Positions 55,398 through 64,000 of a stretch of DNA of 64,000 bases are shown here, one piece after another. The position numbers and the translations under genes are program-made. Positions within the stretch are counted from its first letter, which is position 1. Every line of letters starts with the position of its first letter. The stretch covers positions 124,001 through 188,000 of the forward strand of contig JAUHXA010000003.1 in assembly GCA_030427245.1 (NCBI GenBank), read 5' to 3'. The notes under the pieces were generated by a model. The model saw nothing but the letters and a program-made list of their open reading frames with translations. It did no database searches and had not been told where the DNA came from. The DNA is from Bacteroidia bacterium (GTDB lineage Bacteria > Bacteroidota > Bacteroidia > Chitinophagales > UBA2359).

Positions 55398-56153
55398 ATG
55401 AAATATACAGCGACCTTTATCATTTGTTTATTCTTGACCTTCAACTTCAATTTTGCTCAAACTGCAAAAAAAGAGGTGGACAATTATCCCGCTTATTTGA
55501 TACATGTGGATTATGGCTATCAAATACCGAGTGGAGATTTGGCAGACCGATTTGGTAACAATTCTAATATTGGTGCGGGCATACTCTACAAAACCAAAAA
55601 CAATTGGCTATTGGGGGCAGATGGCCATGTAATGTTTGGAACGGATATCAAGGAAAACTTTGCCTCGAACCTCCTTACGGCTGGCGGTTTTGTGCTGGGC
55701 ATAAATGGTTTGTATGCCGAATTGGACACTCGTGAGCAAGGCTTGTATTTTATGGGCAAAATAGGTCGACTGTTCTCGATGAACTCGGTCAATCCGAATA
55801 CTGGTTTTACGGTGTTGTTGGGGGCGGGCTATTTGCAGCACAAAATCCAAATTGAAGACCGCAACAGTGCTGTTCCACAATTTCAGGATGAATACCGAAA
55901 GGGTTACGACCGCTTGACAAGTGGTTTGGCGTTTTCACAGTTTGTTGGCTATACGCATTTGAGTCTCAATCGGCGTGTTAATTTTTACATTGGCATTGAA
56001 GCTATTCAAGCTTTTACGCAAGGTCGTCGTAGTACAAACTTCAATACGCAAACCGATGGCACAGGTAGCCGTACAGATATTTTATTTGGTCCAAGAGTGG
56101 GGTGGATTTTACCTATTTATCGAGAGCCGAGTGATAGGTTTTATACGGATTAA
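55398..56153 (+). CDS. Outer-membrane beta-barrel protein
   Basis: 251 residues from the ATG at 55398 (MKYTATFIICLFLTF signal peptide ending FAQ); 23 more codons could be read upstream. The mature part is rich in aromatic-ended strands with alternating residues, as in PorT/OmpA-type barrels: HVDYGYQIPSGDLADRFG, NIGAGILYKTKNNWLLGADGHVMFG, VGYTHLSLNRRVNFYIGIEA, and final strand ILFGPRVGWILPIY. Eight strands seem likely. Related Bacteroidota proteins are uncharacterised. A TAATTTTG element (55385-55392) just before the ATG could make the transcript almost leaderless. Confidence 0.8.
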   Translation: MKYTATFIICLFLTFNFNFAQTAKKEVDNYPAYLIHVDYGYQIPSGDLADRFGNNSNIGAGILYKTKNNWLLGADGHVMFGTDIKENFASNLLTAGGFVLGINGLYAELDTREQGLYFMGKIGRLFSMNSVNPNTGFTVLLGAGYLQHKIQIEDRNSAVPQFQDEYRKGYDRLTSGLAFSQFVGYTHLSLNRRVNFYIGIEAIQAFTQGRRSTNFNTQTDGTGSRTDILFGPRVGWILPIYREPSDRFYTD

Positions 56154-56160
56154 GGAAGAA

Positions 56161-56508
56161 TCAAAGAAAGAAGTAAATCAAATCCCCTGCTACAAAATTT
56201 TCACCAAAATATTTTCTATAGCTGACCACATCGCCATCTACCAAAATAGACAACTGCAAATCCTTGCCGCCATAATTGTAGGCTCGCAAACTGATGGCAG
56301 AAGCGGGGTCAAAGCTTTTGTGGAAACTGTATTCAAAAGGTAACTCAAGGTCTTCTCTATCTGTTGTTTTCCCAAACTCATTGGTATAAATCACCCTCAT
56401 CAAAATACTGTCGGTTGCTTCAATACGGTAGGTGATGTTGAGAGGGGAAAGTTCGTTTACAGGAGCTTTTTCTGGGGCTTCAATCAAGGCATTTTGGTAT
56501 TTTTCCAT
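56161..56508 (-). CDS. Hypothetical protein, 115 aa
   Basis: Not recognised. No signal peptide. Beta-rich: ITYRIEATDSILMRVIYTNEFG, EYSFHKSFDPASAISLRAYNYGG and LQLSILVDGDVVSYRKYFG form successive strands with an Ig-like/transthyretin-like rhythm, and the C-terminus is hydrophobic (DLIYFFL). Converges with the barrel gene, 7 bp apart. The 163 bp before it are A+T-rich and bear no feature that I could name. Confidence 0.65.
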   Translation of the reverse strand: MEKYQNALIEAPEKAPVNELSPLNITYRIEATDSILMRVIYTNEFGKTTDREDLELPFEYSFHKSFDPASAISLRAYNYGGKDLQLSILVDGDVVSYRKYFGENFVAGDLIYFFL

Positions 56509-56794
56509 TTTGTTTGTTGTTTTTATTGGTTCATATATTGTTTCTTAGTAGAGTGAACTGACTCTTATATGACAAAATTCTTGCCGTTTACAAATTTTCA
56601 TTACAAAAAAAGATTATAAATACAAAAGCATCAAGTTTCTAAAGCGTAAAACTACAAATATCTTTTTCAATGTGAAAGGATTATCGCTGATTTTATGGTT
56701 GAAAAACTTGAATAGATGCCCTATAAATTATAATAAATCAGATTTTTTAAATATCTTGTTTGTTTCAGCCAAGATACTTAATAGTCTTCTTCCG

Positions 56795-58204
56795 ATGAAT
56801 ACCGAAATATTATCAAAATCAATGATTTACCTCTACGAATACGGCAACCGATTTTTTTGGGGAACAGATGAAGAAGTAAACCCATTTTTATCTTTTTTGG
56901 ATGAAATATGGAACAAACGACAATACAGCCCTTTTGCTTGGCGACAAAGCGTTTCTTCCTTTCATGACAACGAACAACAGGATGTTTTCCCAAATCATCA
57001 AGGTGTTTCTCAACAGTTTATCAGCATTGACCGACAAAACTATCTACAAGCCAAAAACTATGTAGGCATCATCCGATTTCAAACCAAAACGGTTCACCTC
57101 CTTCCCAAAATTTTCTACCCAAAGCCTTATCAGGAAGCAAGCACCGAAACACTAAGTTTTGTACATCAACAACTCATGCGTTGGCTCTCCTACAGCTCCA
57201 AAATCACCTTTCCCCTTGTTGAAGGGCAGTACGATAGCCGAAGCAAAAGCGATATTGCCGAAATCATGGTGTTCACTTTTGCCCACTATACCCATCAATT
57301 GTTGCAAGAACAGCAATTCACGACCTACGAATCTGTCCACAAAAATTCAGCATTTGTCAAAGGCCGATTGCAGACCGCAAAATATGTCACCAAACATCTT
57401 TCGGCTGGAAAATGGCAAGAAATCCCTTGTGAGTTTGACCAATACGGTTTAGATAATCTATTTAATCGTATATTGAAATACACAAGTTCTCAACTGCAAT
57501 ACCTCACCCAAAATACCACAACCCAACACCTGTTGCAGCAAATCCTTCAATCCCTCTCCAATGTTTCGTCTCAGAGCTTTGAAGCGTCGGATTGCGACGG
57601 TGTACATTTGCATCCGCTTTTTGAAGAATGGCAATTGGTCTTAAATTACTGCCGCTTGTTTTTGGCAAGTTCTGCCCATTTCAGTTCACAAACCGCCACC
57701 AAAGCCTTGGCATTTTTGATACCAATGGAGCAACTGTTTGAGCAGTTTGTATATGGTTTTCTACGACAACATTTCGCTCAATGGCAGCCCACTTTTCAAG
57801 ACAACAGCACTTTTCTTGCTTTAGACGAGCAAGAAAAGCCCGCTTTCCAACTGCAATACGATATTAGCTTAACGATTGAAGGAGAGCCCATTATCATAGA
57901 CTGCAAATACAAAATCATTCGTTTTGAGAATGGAAAAGTTAAGGGAATAGACGTGAAGGATTTGTATCAGATTGCAGCCTATGCGGTGCGTCGAGGCTGC
58001 AAGAAAGTACTTTTGGTCTATCCAAATACTCTTGAAGACTGCAAAAACGATTCAGAAAGAACTTCTAAAAATGCCACTTATTTCGACATTGTAGAGTCTT
58101 TTTCGGGGCAGCCGATTCGAGTTGGAGTGGTGAAAATTCCAATGATTAGTCGAAAAAGTAAAGAGGATTGGGTGACGGAAATGAAGGGGGCATTTTTGAT
58201 GTAA
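56795..58204 (+). CDS. McrC-family restriction subunit homologue, orphan
   Basis: 469 residues from the ATG at 56795; the frame extends 41 codons further but that stretch is low-complexity and non-protein-like. The N-terminal half carries McrC-like segments (YVGIIRFQTKTVHLLPKIFYP, QQLMRWLSYSSKI, FVKGRLQTAKYV), and the C-terminal part is a PD-(D/E)xK nuclease: Asp356 in QYDISL and Asp369-x-Lys371 in IIIDCKYK, followed by YQIAAYAV. In McrBC the nuclease subunit works with the GTPase McrB on modified DNA. No McrB gene is adjacent, so this is an orphan or works with a distant partner. Active site residues look intact. Confidence 0.88.
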   Translation: MNTEILSKSMIYLYEYGNRFFWGTDEEVNPFLSFLDEIWNKRQYSPFAWRQSVSSFHDNEQQDVFPNHQGVSQQFISIDRQNYLQAKNYVGIIRFQTKTVHLLPKIFYPKPYQEASTETLSFVHQQLMRWLSYSSKITFPLVEGQYDSRSKSDIAEIMVFTFAHYTHQLLQEQQFTTYESVHKNSAFVKGRLQTAKYVTKHLSAGKWQEIPCEFDQYGLDNLFNRILKYTSSQLQYLTQNTTTQHLLQQILQSLSNVSSQSFEASDCDGVHLHPLFEEWQLVLNYCRLFLASSAHFSSQTATKALAFLIPMEQLFEQFVYGFLRQHFAQWQPTFQDNSTFLALDEQEKPAFQLQYDISLTIEGEPIIIDCKYKIIRFENGKVKGIDVKDLYQIAAYAVRRGCKKVLLVYPNTLEDCKNDSERTSKNATYFDIVESFSGQPIRVGVVKIPMISRKSKEDWVTEMKGAFLM

Positions 58205-58306
58205 TGGCATATTAAGGAATCAAAAGATAGACTTCAAATATTTGTTTATCAATGCTTCTGTAAAAACGAAATATATCATTGATTCTGTTCAGAAACTTAG
58301 TGTCTT

Positions 58307-58338
58307 TTTGAATAGTATCATAAAATTTAATACTTTAG
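58307..58338 (+). promoter_or_regulatory. Promoter of the second DUF3857 cluster
   Basis: TTTG (58307-58310), exactly 20 nt, then TACTTTAG (58331-58338), seven of eight matches to TAnnTTTG. Leader of about 22 nt before the ATG at 58367. Confidence 0.5.
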
Positions 58339-58366
58339 CGTTTTAAAAAAACAAGTAATTCATTTT

Positions 58367-60271
58367 ATGAAAATCAAATCTCTCCTTAAATGCGCCTTTC
58401 TATTAGGTATTTTGATGTATGCCAACCTATTTCAAACGACTTTTGCTTTATCTTCAATGGAAGACGAAGAACCTTATCACGCAAGCCTTTCCACTGAAGT
58501 TTTTACTTTTGAACGCAACAAGTCCAAAAGTAGTGATTTTGCACATTTCTTTTCTGTCCAACAAAAAGTCAAAGAATCACTTATTACAGAGGAAGAGAAG
58601 GTTGTCTTTGCCAATGCCTTGTTTTTTGACAATGAATCGGAGGTATTGAAGGTGACAGCAAAGATGGGTAGAATAAAACTCCCCGTCACCAAAACAGCTA
58701 ATTCGTATCAGTCAGATGGCATTTTTCACTCGGATGCCAAAATCTATACCTATTCGTTTCCGCTTTCTATGGTGGACCAGACACACTGCGAAACGGTGCA
58801 AGAATACCGGGATTTCAAATATTTGTCCCCCGTTTATTTCCATACTTTTTATGCCGTCGAAAGGAAAATTATTCAAGTGAAAGTGCCTGAATGGCTGGAG
58901 GTGGAGATTCGTGAATTCAATTTTGAAGAAGGGAAAGTGAGTAAGCGAACTTTTGAAGAAAAGGGTGGTGTGGTTGTTCACGAATTTGTCATGACGGATT
59001 TGGAGGCTCGAAAGCGTGAAACAAATGGAGTCGGACGTTCTTACGAATTGCCGCACATCATGATTCTCTGCAAAGCGATAGAAATTGGAGGAGTGAAACA
59101 AACTTTGTTGGCTTCTACGGACGACCTTTACAAGTGGTATCGAAATTTGGTCAAACAGGTCGAAAACGACCCAAAAATATTAGAGAAAACGGTCGAAAAA
59201 GTGACTGCTCAATACAGCGAAGACCAAGATAAAATTGAAGCTCTTTTTTATTGGGTGCAAGACAATATTCGGTACATTGCTTTTGAAGATGGCATTGCAG
59301 GTTTTAAGCCCGCTACGGCTCAAGATGTTTTCAACAAACGGTATGGCGACTGCAAGGGAATGTCCAATTTATTGAAGGAAATGTTGACAATTGCGGGTTA
59401 TGATGCACGTTTGACTTGGCTGGGCACTCGTCGCATTGCCTACGATTATTCGGTGCCTTCTTTGTGTGTGGACAATCACATGATTTGCACCTTGATTCGA
59501 GAGGAAGAAAGAATATTTTTAGACCCAACCGAAAAATACTGTCCTTTCGGAGAGTTTGCACATCGGATTCAAGGGCAGCAAGTAATGATTGAGGACGAAG
59601 ATACTTATGAGTTGGCGCATATTCCCGAATTGGATGCGGAACAGAACAAAACCACGAAGAAAATCACCCTTGATTTGGAGGGTGTGATGTTGAAAGGACA
59701 AGCGACTTATGAGTATTTTGGTGAGGCAAAGGTGGAACTACATAATGCCTATCACGGCACAAAATCCGATAAAAAGGAGGAGGCACTGAAACATTACTTG
59801 TCAAGAGGTGACAAAAATAGAAGGGTGAAAAATGTGGAAACCAAGCATTTTGACGACCGTAAAAAACCGCTTTTTATTCAACACGATTTTGAATTGGACA
59901 ATGAAGTCATGGAAGTGGGAGAGGAGTTGTATGTGACGATTGATTACGGTAAAATGTTTAAAAACGCAGAAATGGAGGAAGCCCGAAAAGGTGACTATGC
60001 TTTTGGCTACCGTTTTGTGGACACTTTTGACATTCACTTCAATATTCCCGAAGGCTATTCAGTCAGCTACTTGCCCGAAAACTTGGACATTTCAAACTCT
60101 GATTTTGATTTCCATATTCAGTTTACCCAACACGATGACCGCATTGAATACCACAAAAAAATAGCTGTGAAAAGTGGAGTGATTCCCAAATCGAGTTTTG
60201 AAGATTGGGACAAAGCTATTAAATCATTAAAGTCGGTGTACGATGATAGGATTGTGCTCAAAAAAAAATAA
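58367..60271 (+). CDS. DUF3857 and transglutaminase-like protein, catalytic triad intact
   Basis: 634 residues; signal peptide residues 1-28. Layout as in the protein at 44339: DUF3857 part (about 40-250, KIYTYSFPLSMVDQTHCETVQEY), transglutaminase-like core (about 265-400) with Cys329 in RYGDCKGMSN, His371 in DNHMICT and Asp386 in FLDPTEKY, and the C-terminal beta part (FNIPEGYSVSYLPENLDI). Paralogue of the 44339 protein, and similarly stands first in a run with non-catalytic relatives. Predicted periplasmic; substrate unknown. Confidence 0.88.
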   Translation: MKIKSLLKCAFLLGILMYANLFQTTFALSSMEDEEPYHASLSTEVFTFERNKSKSSDFAHFFSVQQKVKESLITEEEKVVFANALFFDNESEVLKVTAKMGRIKLPVTKTANSYQSDGIFHSDAKIYTYSFPLSMVDQTHCETVQEYRDFKYLSPVYFHTFYAVERKIIQVKVPEWLEVEIREFNFEEGKVSKRTFEEKGGVVVHEFVMTDLEARKRETNGVGRSYELPHIMILCKAIEIGGVKQTLLASTDDLYKWYRNLVKQVENDPKILEKTVEKVTAQYSEDQDKIEALFYWVQDNIRYIAFEDGIAGFKPATAQDVFNKRYGDCKGMSNLLKEMLTIAGYDARLTWLGTRRIAYDYSVPSLCVDNHMICTLIREEERIFLDPTEKYCPFGEFAHRIQGQQVMIEDEDTYELAHIPELDAEQNKTTKKITLDLEGVMLKGQATYEYFGEAKVELHNAYHGTKSDKKEEALKHYLSRGDKNRRVKNVETKHFDDRKKPLFIQHDFELDNEVMEVGEELYVTIDYGKMFKNAEMEEARKGDYAFGYRFVDTFDIHFNIPEGYSVSYLPENLDISNSDFDFHIQFTQHDDRIEYHKKIAVKSGVIPKSSFEDWDKAIKSLKSVYDDRIVLKKK

Positions 60272-60398
60272 CTACAACAAAAGAGAAATCATTTAAGGCT
60301 TTGAGGTGTAATCTTTGGAGTGAAACGAAAAAGTGACATCTCAAAGCTGAGTCGAATCTCGATAAAAAGAAATTTTTGTTATAAAAAACTCAATATGT

Positions 60399-62540
60399 AT
60401 GAAGTCAATTTTCCTATTCCTTTTTACAATTTTTATCTGCAATCCCGATACTTTGTTGGCTCAAAAATCGAAAAAAAAGCAACAAGTAAAAGAGGGTTTG
60501 AACCTATCAACAGTCAATAGAGATGAAGGCTTTGAGGTAATTGAAATTCCCGAAAAATGGAAGGAAGAATCGGCAGTGATTATTTGCCAAAGTTTGACTT
60601 TTAAGTATATACGAAAAAGCGTTAAAAAAATTAGTGTTGAGGAATCGTCTCGTAAACGCATCAAACTTCAAGACAAGGCAGCGGTTGAAGAGTTTTCAAA
60701 ATTTTACTACATCAATGTGCCTAATAGTTCGGTAGGCTTCAAAATTGTTAAACCTGATGGAAGGGAAATGGATATCGACCCTTCTGAATCGATAGAGGTT
60801 GAAGAAGATATTCCCGCTATTTTTCAAGCCTATGGTCAAACTCTCAGTTACAAAAAACTGGCTATTCCTGGATTGGAAATTGGAGATATTATTGACTATG
60901 CTTATGTGCATGAGGAGGTTCGAAGACCTGGTCCAGCAGAGGTTTTTGCGCCTGTCATTATGAATTTACATCGTAAGTACCCCTTAGTAAAACAGATTGT
61001 TGAGTTTGATATTGATGGAGGCTTTTTCTTGAACTTTAATTCATATAAGGGCGCACCTGAATTAGTTGAGATTCCTTTGACAGCAGAACAAGAATTGGAT
61101 GATGTCTATTGGGATGTATTTCAATATAAGTTTGTAGATGAAATGCGAGAAAAAGAACAGGATGAAAAATGGCATTTTCCATTTCGAACATTACCTACTG
61201 TAAAGTTTCAAGTTTACTATTTGGAGTACGCAAGTGAGATGCAAGCTAGTAATTGGATATATTATTTGGGCAAACAAGGTATTGTTCACAATAAAGTTGA
61301 TAAAGTTGATATACAAGCCAAAACTTCAACTTGTTATCATAATACAGAAGTTATTTACGTTGATTGGATTCAAAAGTATTTGAAAAAATACCATGAAGAT
61401 GAAAGCGATAAAAGGAAATTGGTAGAGATAGTGTATTACTATTTCAGACATTTGGTAACAATTTACGGTAGCACTTACAATCAAGAAAAAACGATAAGTG
61501 ATTTAGTTTTTGCCAGAACAATGGATGTTGTGTTGAGTGATTATGATATTGAAGTAGAAGTAAATGCTTGTGTGCCTCGAAATATTGGAATATTGGAGGA
61601 GGTGCTATTTCCCGCAGAACTAAGTTATTTTGCAATTTGTCAGTTGGATGAAAAAGAGTATGTCTTATTGACCAATTTTGATAAGTTTACCAATATGGGG
61701 GATATTCCGTATTACCTTGAAGGGCAAGAAGGACTTGAGTTATCTCCTGCATTGGCAAGAGGAAATAGAGTCCCTACAACTAATTTTAAAGAAAATCAGA
61801 CTCATACCACCACGGCTATAGAGTTTAATGAAAATATGAATGAGATAAAAGTCGCTCGAAGCCTTTCCTTCAAAGGACACAATCGAAATAGTGAGTGGAC
61901 TCATTTAGTAATTGATTCAGAATACTTGGAAGAAGACCTTGAACGACATCCTGTTGTCATTAAATATCCAACAGTTAAAGCACCTGAATTTGCCGAGAAC
62001 CAAAAAGAAGAATTGAGCCAACGACTCGAATACATCGAATCCAATACGAGCCGAGAATTGGGGGTAGAATTAACGAGTTATGACAGTTTTGAATTGGAAG
62101 AAGATGGTCGTTATCACGATAATCCAATCTTGAAGTACAATGAATCTTTTACACTCACTGATTTACTCCAAAAAGCAGGCGGAAATTACATTGTAGAAAT
62201 TGGCAGATTCATTGGTAAACAGGTCGAAATTACGGATGATATACAGGAAAGGCTCTATGATATTTATATGTCTTATGCCCGCTCGTTTGTCAATGAAATA
62301 GAACTGACGATTCCAAAGGGATATATCCTTGAAGGTTGGGAGGCTCTGAATATGGAAGTCAAAAATAATACTGGAATATTCAGAAGTACTGCCAAAATTG
62401 AAGAAGACAAACTTATCATTGATGTTCGAAAGGCTTATCGAAACAACTATGAACCCAAAGAGAATTGGAGCGCAATGATTGATTTTTTGGAGGCAGCCTA
62501 TCAGTTTTCACAACAGAAGGTGGTTTTGAAGCAGCAGTAA
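60399..62540 (+). CDS. DUF3857 protein with degenerate transglutaminase domain
   Basis: 713 residues, signal peptide 1-22 (FLFLFTIFICNPDTLLAQ). The DUF3857 part contains FYYINVPNSSVGFKIVKPDG and EIGDIIDYAYVHEEVRRPG. In the transglutaminase-like region (about 330-460) the helix that should hold GDCKDMSN reads LVFARTMDVVLSDYDI, with no Cys; the His and Asp segments are replaced too. C-terminal part KGYILEGWEALN is family-like. It lies 127 bp behind the active paralogue, same strand. Nearest relative is the truncated gene at 62580, to which long stretches are identical (LQDKAAVE, FYYINVPNSSVGF). Confidence 0.85.
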   Translation: MKSIFLFLFTIFICNPDTLLAQKSKKKQQVKEGLNLSTVNRDEGFEVIEIPEKWKEESAVIICQSLTFKYIRKSVKKISVEESSRKRIKLQDKAAVEEFSKFYYINVPNSSVGFKIVKPDGREMDIDPSESIEVEEDIPAIFQAYGQTLSYKKLAIPGLEIGDIIDYAYVHEEVRRPGPAEVFAPVIMNLHRKYPLVKQIVEFDIDGGFFLNFNSYKGAPELVEIPLTAEQELDDVYWDVFQYKFVDEMREKEQDEKWHFPFRTLPTVKFQVYYLEYASEMQASNWIYYLGKQGIVHNKVDKVDIQAKTSTCYHNTEVIYVDWIQKYLKKYHEDESDKRKLVEIVYYYFRHLVTIYGSTYNQEKTISDLVFARTMDVVLSDYDIEVEVNACVPRNIGILEEVLFPAELSYFAICQLDEKEYVLLTNFDKFTNMGDIPYYLEGQEGLELSPALARGNRVPTTNFKENQTHTTTAIEFNENMNEIKVARSLSFKGHNRNSEWTHLVIDSEYLEEDLERHPVVIKYPTVKAPEFAENQKEELSQRLEYIESNTSRELGVELTSYDSFELEEDGRYHDNPILKYNESFTLTDLLQKAGGNYIVEIGRFIGKQVEITDDIQERLYDIYMSYARSFVNEIELTIPKGYILEGWEALNMEVKNNTGIFRSTAKIEEDKLIIDVRKAYRNNYEPKENWSAMIDFLEAAYQFSQQKVVLKQQ

Positions 62541-62579
62541 TGAAATGCTATTAATAGATTCTTTTAAAAAAAAAATTTT

Positions 62580-64000
62580 ATGAAGAGCAAATTATCATGT
62601 ATTTATATCATTGTATTCTTATTAATTAGTTGTAATTCTGCAACGGTATTGGCTCAAAGGTCGATGAGCAAAAAAGGAATGCAAGTAACAAAACGCATCA
62701 ATTTGGCTTATATTGACAGCGACGAAGGTTTTCAAGTGACCGAAGTTCCTGAGAAATGGAAAGAAGAATCGGCGGTCATTATTTGCCAGATTTCGAGCTT
62801 TGTATATAGCCGAGAGAGTACCCGAAAGATTGGGGTACAAGAGTTGTCTCGCAAGCGGATAAAGCTGCAAGATAAGGCGGCAGTAGAGAAGTTTTCGGAG
62901 TTTTTCTACATCAATGTGCCGAACAGTTCGGTCGGTTTCAGTATCATCAAGCCTGATGGGAAAGAAATTGTAGCCGACCCGTCGGAAGCTATTGAAGTGA
63001 CAGAAGATATCCCCGCCATGTATCGAGCGTATAGTCGAACGCTCAGCTATCGAAAATTGGCAATTCCAAGTTTGGAAGTTGGGGACATCATTGACTACGC
63101 TTATGTTTATGAAAACATCCGAAGACCAGGTATGGCGGAAGTATTCGACCCCGTTATCATGACCTTGCCAAGGAATTATCCAGTTGTAAAACAAATCGTG
63201 GAATTTGATGTGGATAGAGGTTTTTTCTTGAACTTCAATTCCTTCAATGGCGCACCCGATTTGGAGGAAGTTCCTCTAACGGATGCCCAAAAAGCGAGCA
63301 AAAGATACGATAATGTCAAGAAATACAGCTTTGTAGATGAAATGCAAGAAAAGGAAAAAGACGAAGAATGGCACTTTCCCTTTCGTTCGCTTCCTTCCAT
63401 CAAATTTCAAGTGTATTATTTGGAGAGTGCCGCTCAAAAGTACAATTGGATATTTTATTTGGGGGAACAAGGCGAGCCTCATAAAGAAGTATCTACAAAA
63501 GACATCAACAGAAAAACTTCAAAACACTACCAATATACAGAACCTGTCTATTTTACATTGATACACAAATACCTAAAAAAATACCACCGCAACGAAAAAG
63601 ATAGGCGAAAACTGGTGGAACTGACCTACTACTATTTCCGACACTTGGTGACGACCTATGGGATTCCGTATGGCGGCAAAGAAGTAAACGACTTGGTGTT
63701 TGCGAAAACCATGGAAAGAGTATTGGACAAACACCACATTGAAACAGAGGTAAATGTTTGTGTACCTCGAACGCTTGGCACATTGGAGGAGGTGTTATTT
63801 CCTGCCGAAATAAGCGCTTTTGTGATTGTGAAGATAAAGGAAAGGGATTACATGGTTCTACACAACTTTGATAAGTTCTCCAATTTGGGAGATACTCCCT
63901 ATTATTTGGAAGGAGTAGTCGGTGCAAAATCTTCAGAAGCATTGGAAAACGGATATGGGCTTCCAGTGACGACTTACGAACAAAACAAAACTCATTCGCA
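62580..64000 (+). CDS. DUF3857 protein, degenerate transglutaminase type, cut by window end
   Basis: Partial: 473 codons are present and the frame is open to the last base. The ATG at 62580 opens a signal sequence with LLISCNS, a good lipobox (Cys18), so a lipoprotein is likely, unlike its neighbour, which ends LAQ. The protein is a close paralogue of the preceding gene: same KWKEESAVIICQ, SRKRIKLQDKAAVE, PNSSVGFSIIKPDG and EWHFPFR segments. The catalytic triad is again missing (the equivalent helix reads LVFAKTMERVLDKHHI). It stands 39 bp after the 60399 gene, so likely in the same transcript. Confidence 0.85.
   Translation, partial: MKSKLSCIYIIVFLLISCNSATVLAQRSMSKKGMQVTKRINLAYIDSDEGFQVTEVPEKWKEESAVIICQISSFVYSRESTRKIGVQELSRKRIKLQDKAAVEKFSEFFYINVPNSSVGFSIIKPDGKEIVADPSEAIEVTEDIPAMYRAYSRTLSYRKLAIPSLEVGDIIDYAYVYENIRRPGMAEVFDPVIMTLPRNYPVVKQIVEFDVDRGFFLNFNSFNGAPDLEEVPLTDAQKASKRYDNVKKYSFVDEMQEKEKDEEWHFPFRSLPSIKFQVYYLESAAQKYNWIFYLGEQGEPHKEVSTKDINRKTSKHYQYTEPVYFTLIHKYLKKYHRNEKDRRKLVELTYYYFRHLVTTYGIPYGGKEVNDLVFAKTMERVLDKHHIETEVNVCVPRTLGTLEEVLFPAEISAFVIVKIKERDYMVLHNFDKFSNLGDTPYYLEGVVGAKSSEALENGYGLPVTTYEQNKTHS

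Noticed and set aside
62622-63194. 190-codon minus frame near the window end
   Set aside because: Shadow of the partial DUF3857 gene, which has signal peptide and close paralogue.

Overview
The window looks like chromosomal DNA of a gliding or surface-associated member of the Bacteroidota, probably near Saprospiria/Chitinophagales; the rank below phylum is a guess. Four kinds of evidence support the phylum. Several large exported proteins end in type IX secretion (T9SS) sorting domains, both type A and the 'gliding motility-associated' type B. bS16 carries a long acidic tail. DUF3857/transglutaminase proteins are present in multiple copies. Several genes are preceded by the Bacteroidota-type promoter (TTTG, about 20 nt, TAnnTTTG) and not by Shine-Dalgarno-dependent signals.

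Layout. 1-200: 3' part of a highly folded RNA ending in a T-tract. 0.2-5.1 kb: SRAP-family DNA-protein crosslink protein, three unrecognised proteins, a VWA-domain protein and an O6-alkylguanine-DNA alkyltransferase. 5.1-10.8 kb: two exported T9SS cargo proteins, one a HExxH peptidase fused to a beta-helix. 11.4-18.2 kb: M48 peptidase, a MtnC-like HAD protein with altered active site, a candidate small RNA of about 183 nt with its own promoter and terminator, dCTP deaminase, S41 peptidase, DUF922 protein and a WD40 protein. 18.4-36.5 kb: a single 6052-residue exported repeat protein with a type B T9SS domain, flanked by its own promoter candidate and a strong terminator. 36.8-39.9 kb: rpsP-rimM-mlaE-mlaE plus an unlisted 40-residue membrane peptide, with a hairpin/U-tract in the rpsP leader and another terminator between rpsP and rimM. 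40.1-56.5 kb: lamin-tail T9SS protein, membrane protein, first DUF3857 pair, a choice-of-anchor/PPC/dockerin-like protein, WD40 protein, GT-C-like membrane enzyme and a beta-barrel protein. 56.8-64 kb: an orphan McrC-like nuclease followed by three more DUF3857 proteins, the last cut by the window end.

How the parts fit. About half of the window codes for cell-surface or secreted material: giant adhesin-like protein, exported peptidase, lamin-tail and anchor proteins. Two clusters each place a DUF3857 protein with an intact Cys-His-Asp transglutaminase triad immediately before one or two relatives that have lost it. This active/inactive arrangement, the giant modular protein with its exact 768-bp DNA repeats, and the two structured RNA candidates are the parts most worth following up. 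No tRNA, rRNA, CRISPR array, integrase or insertion sequence was recognised.
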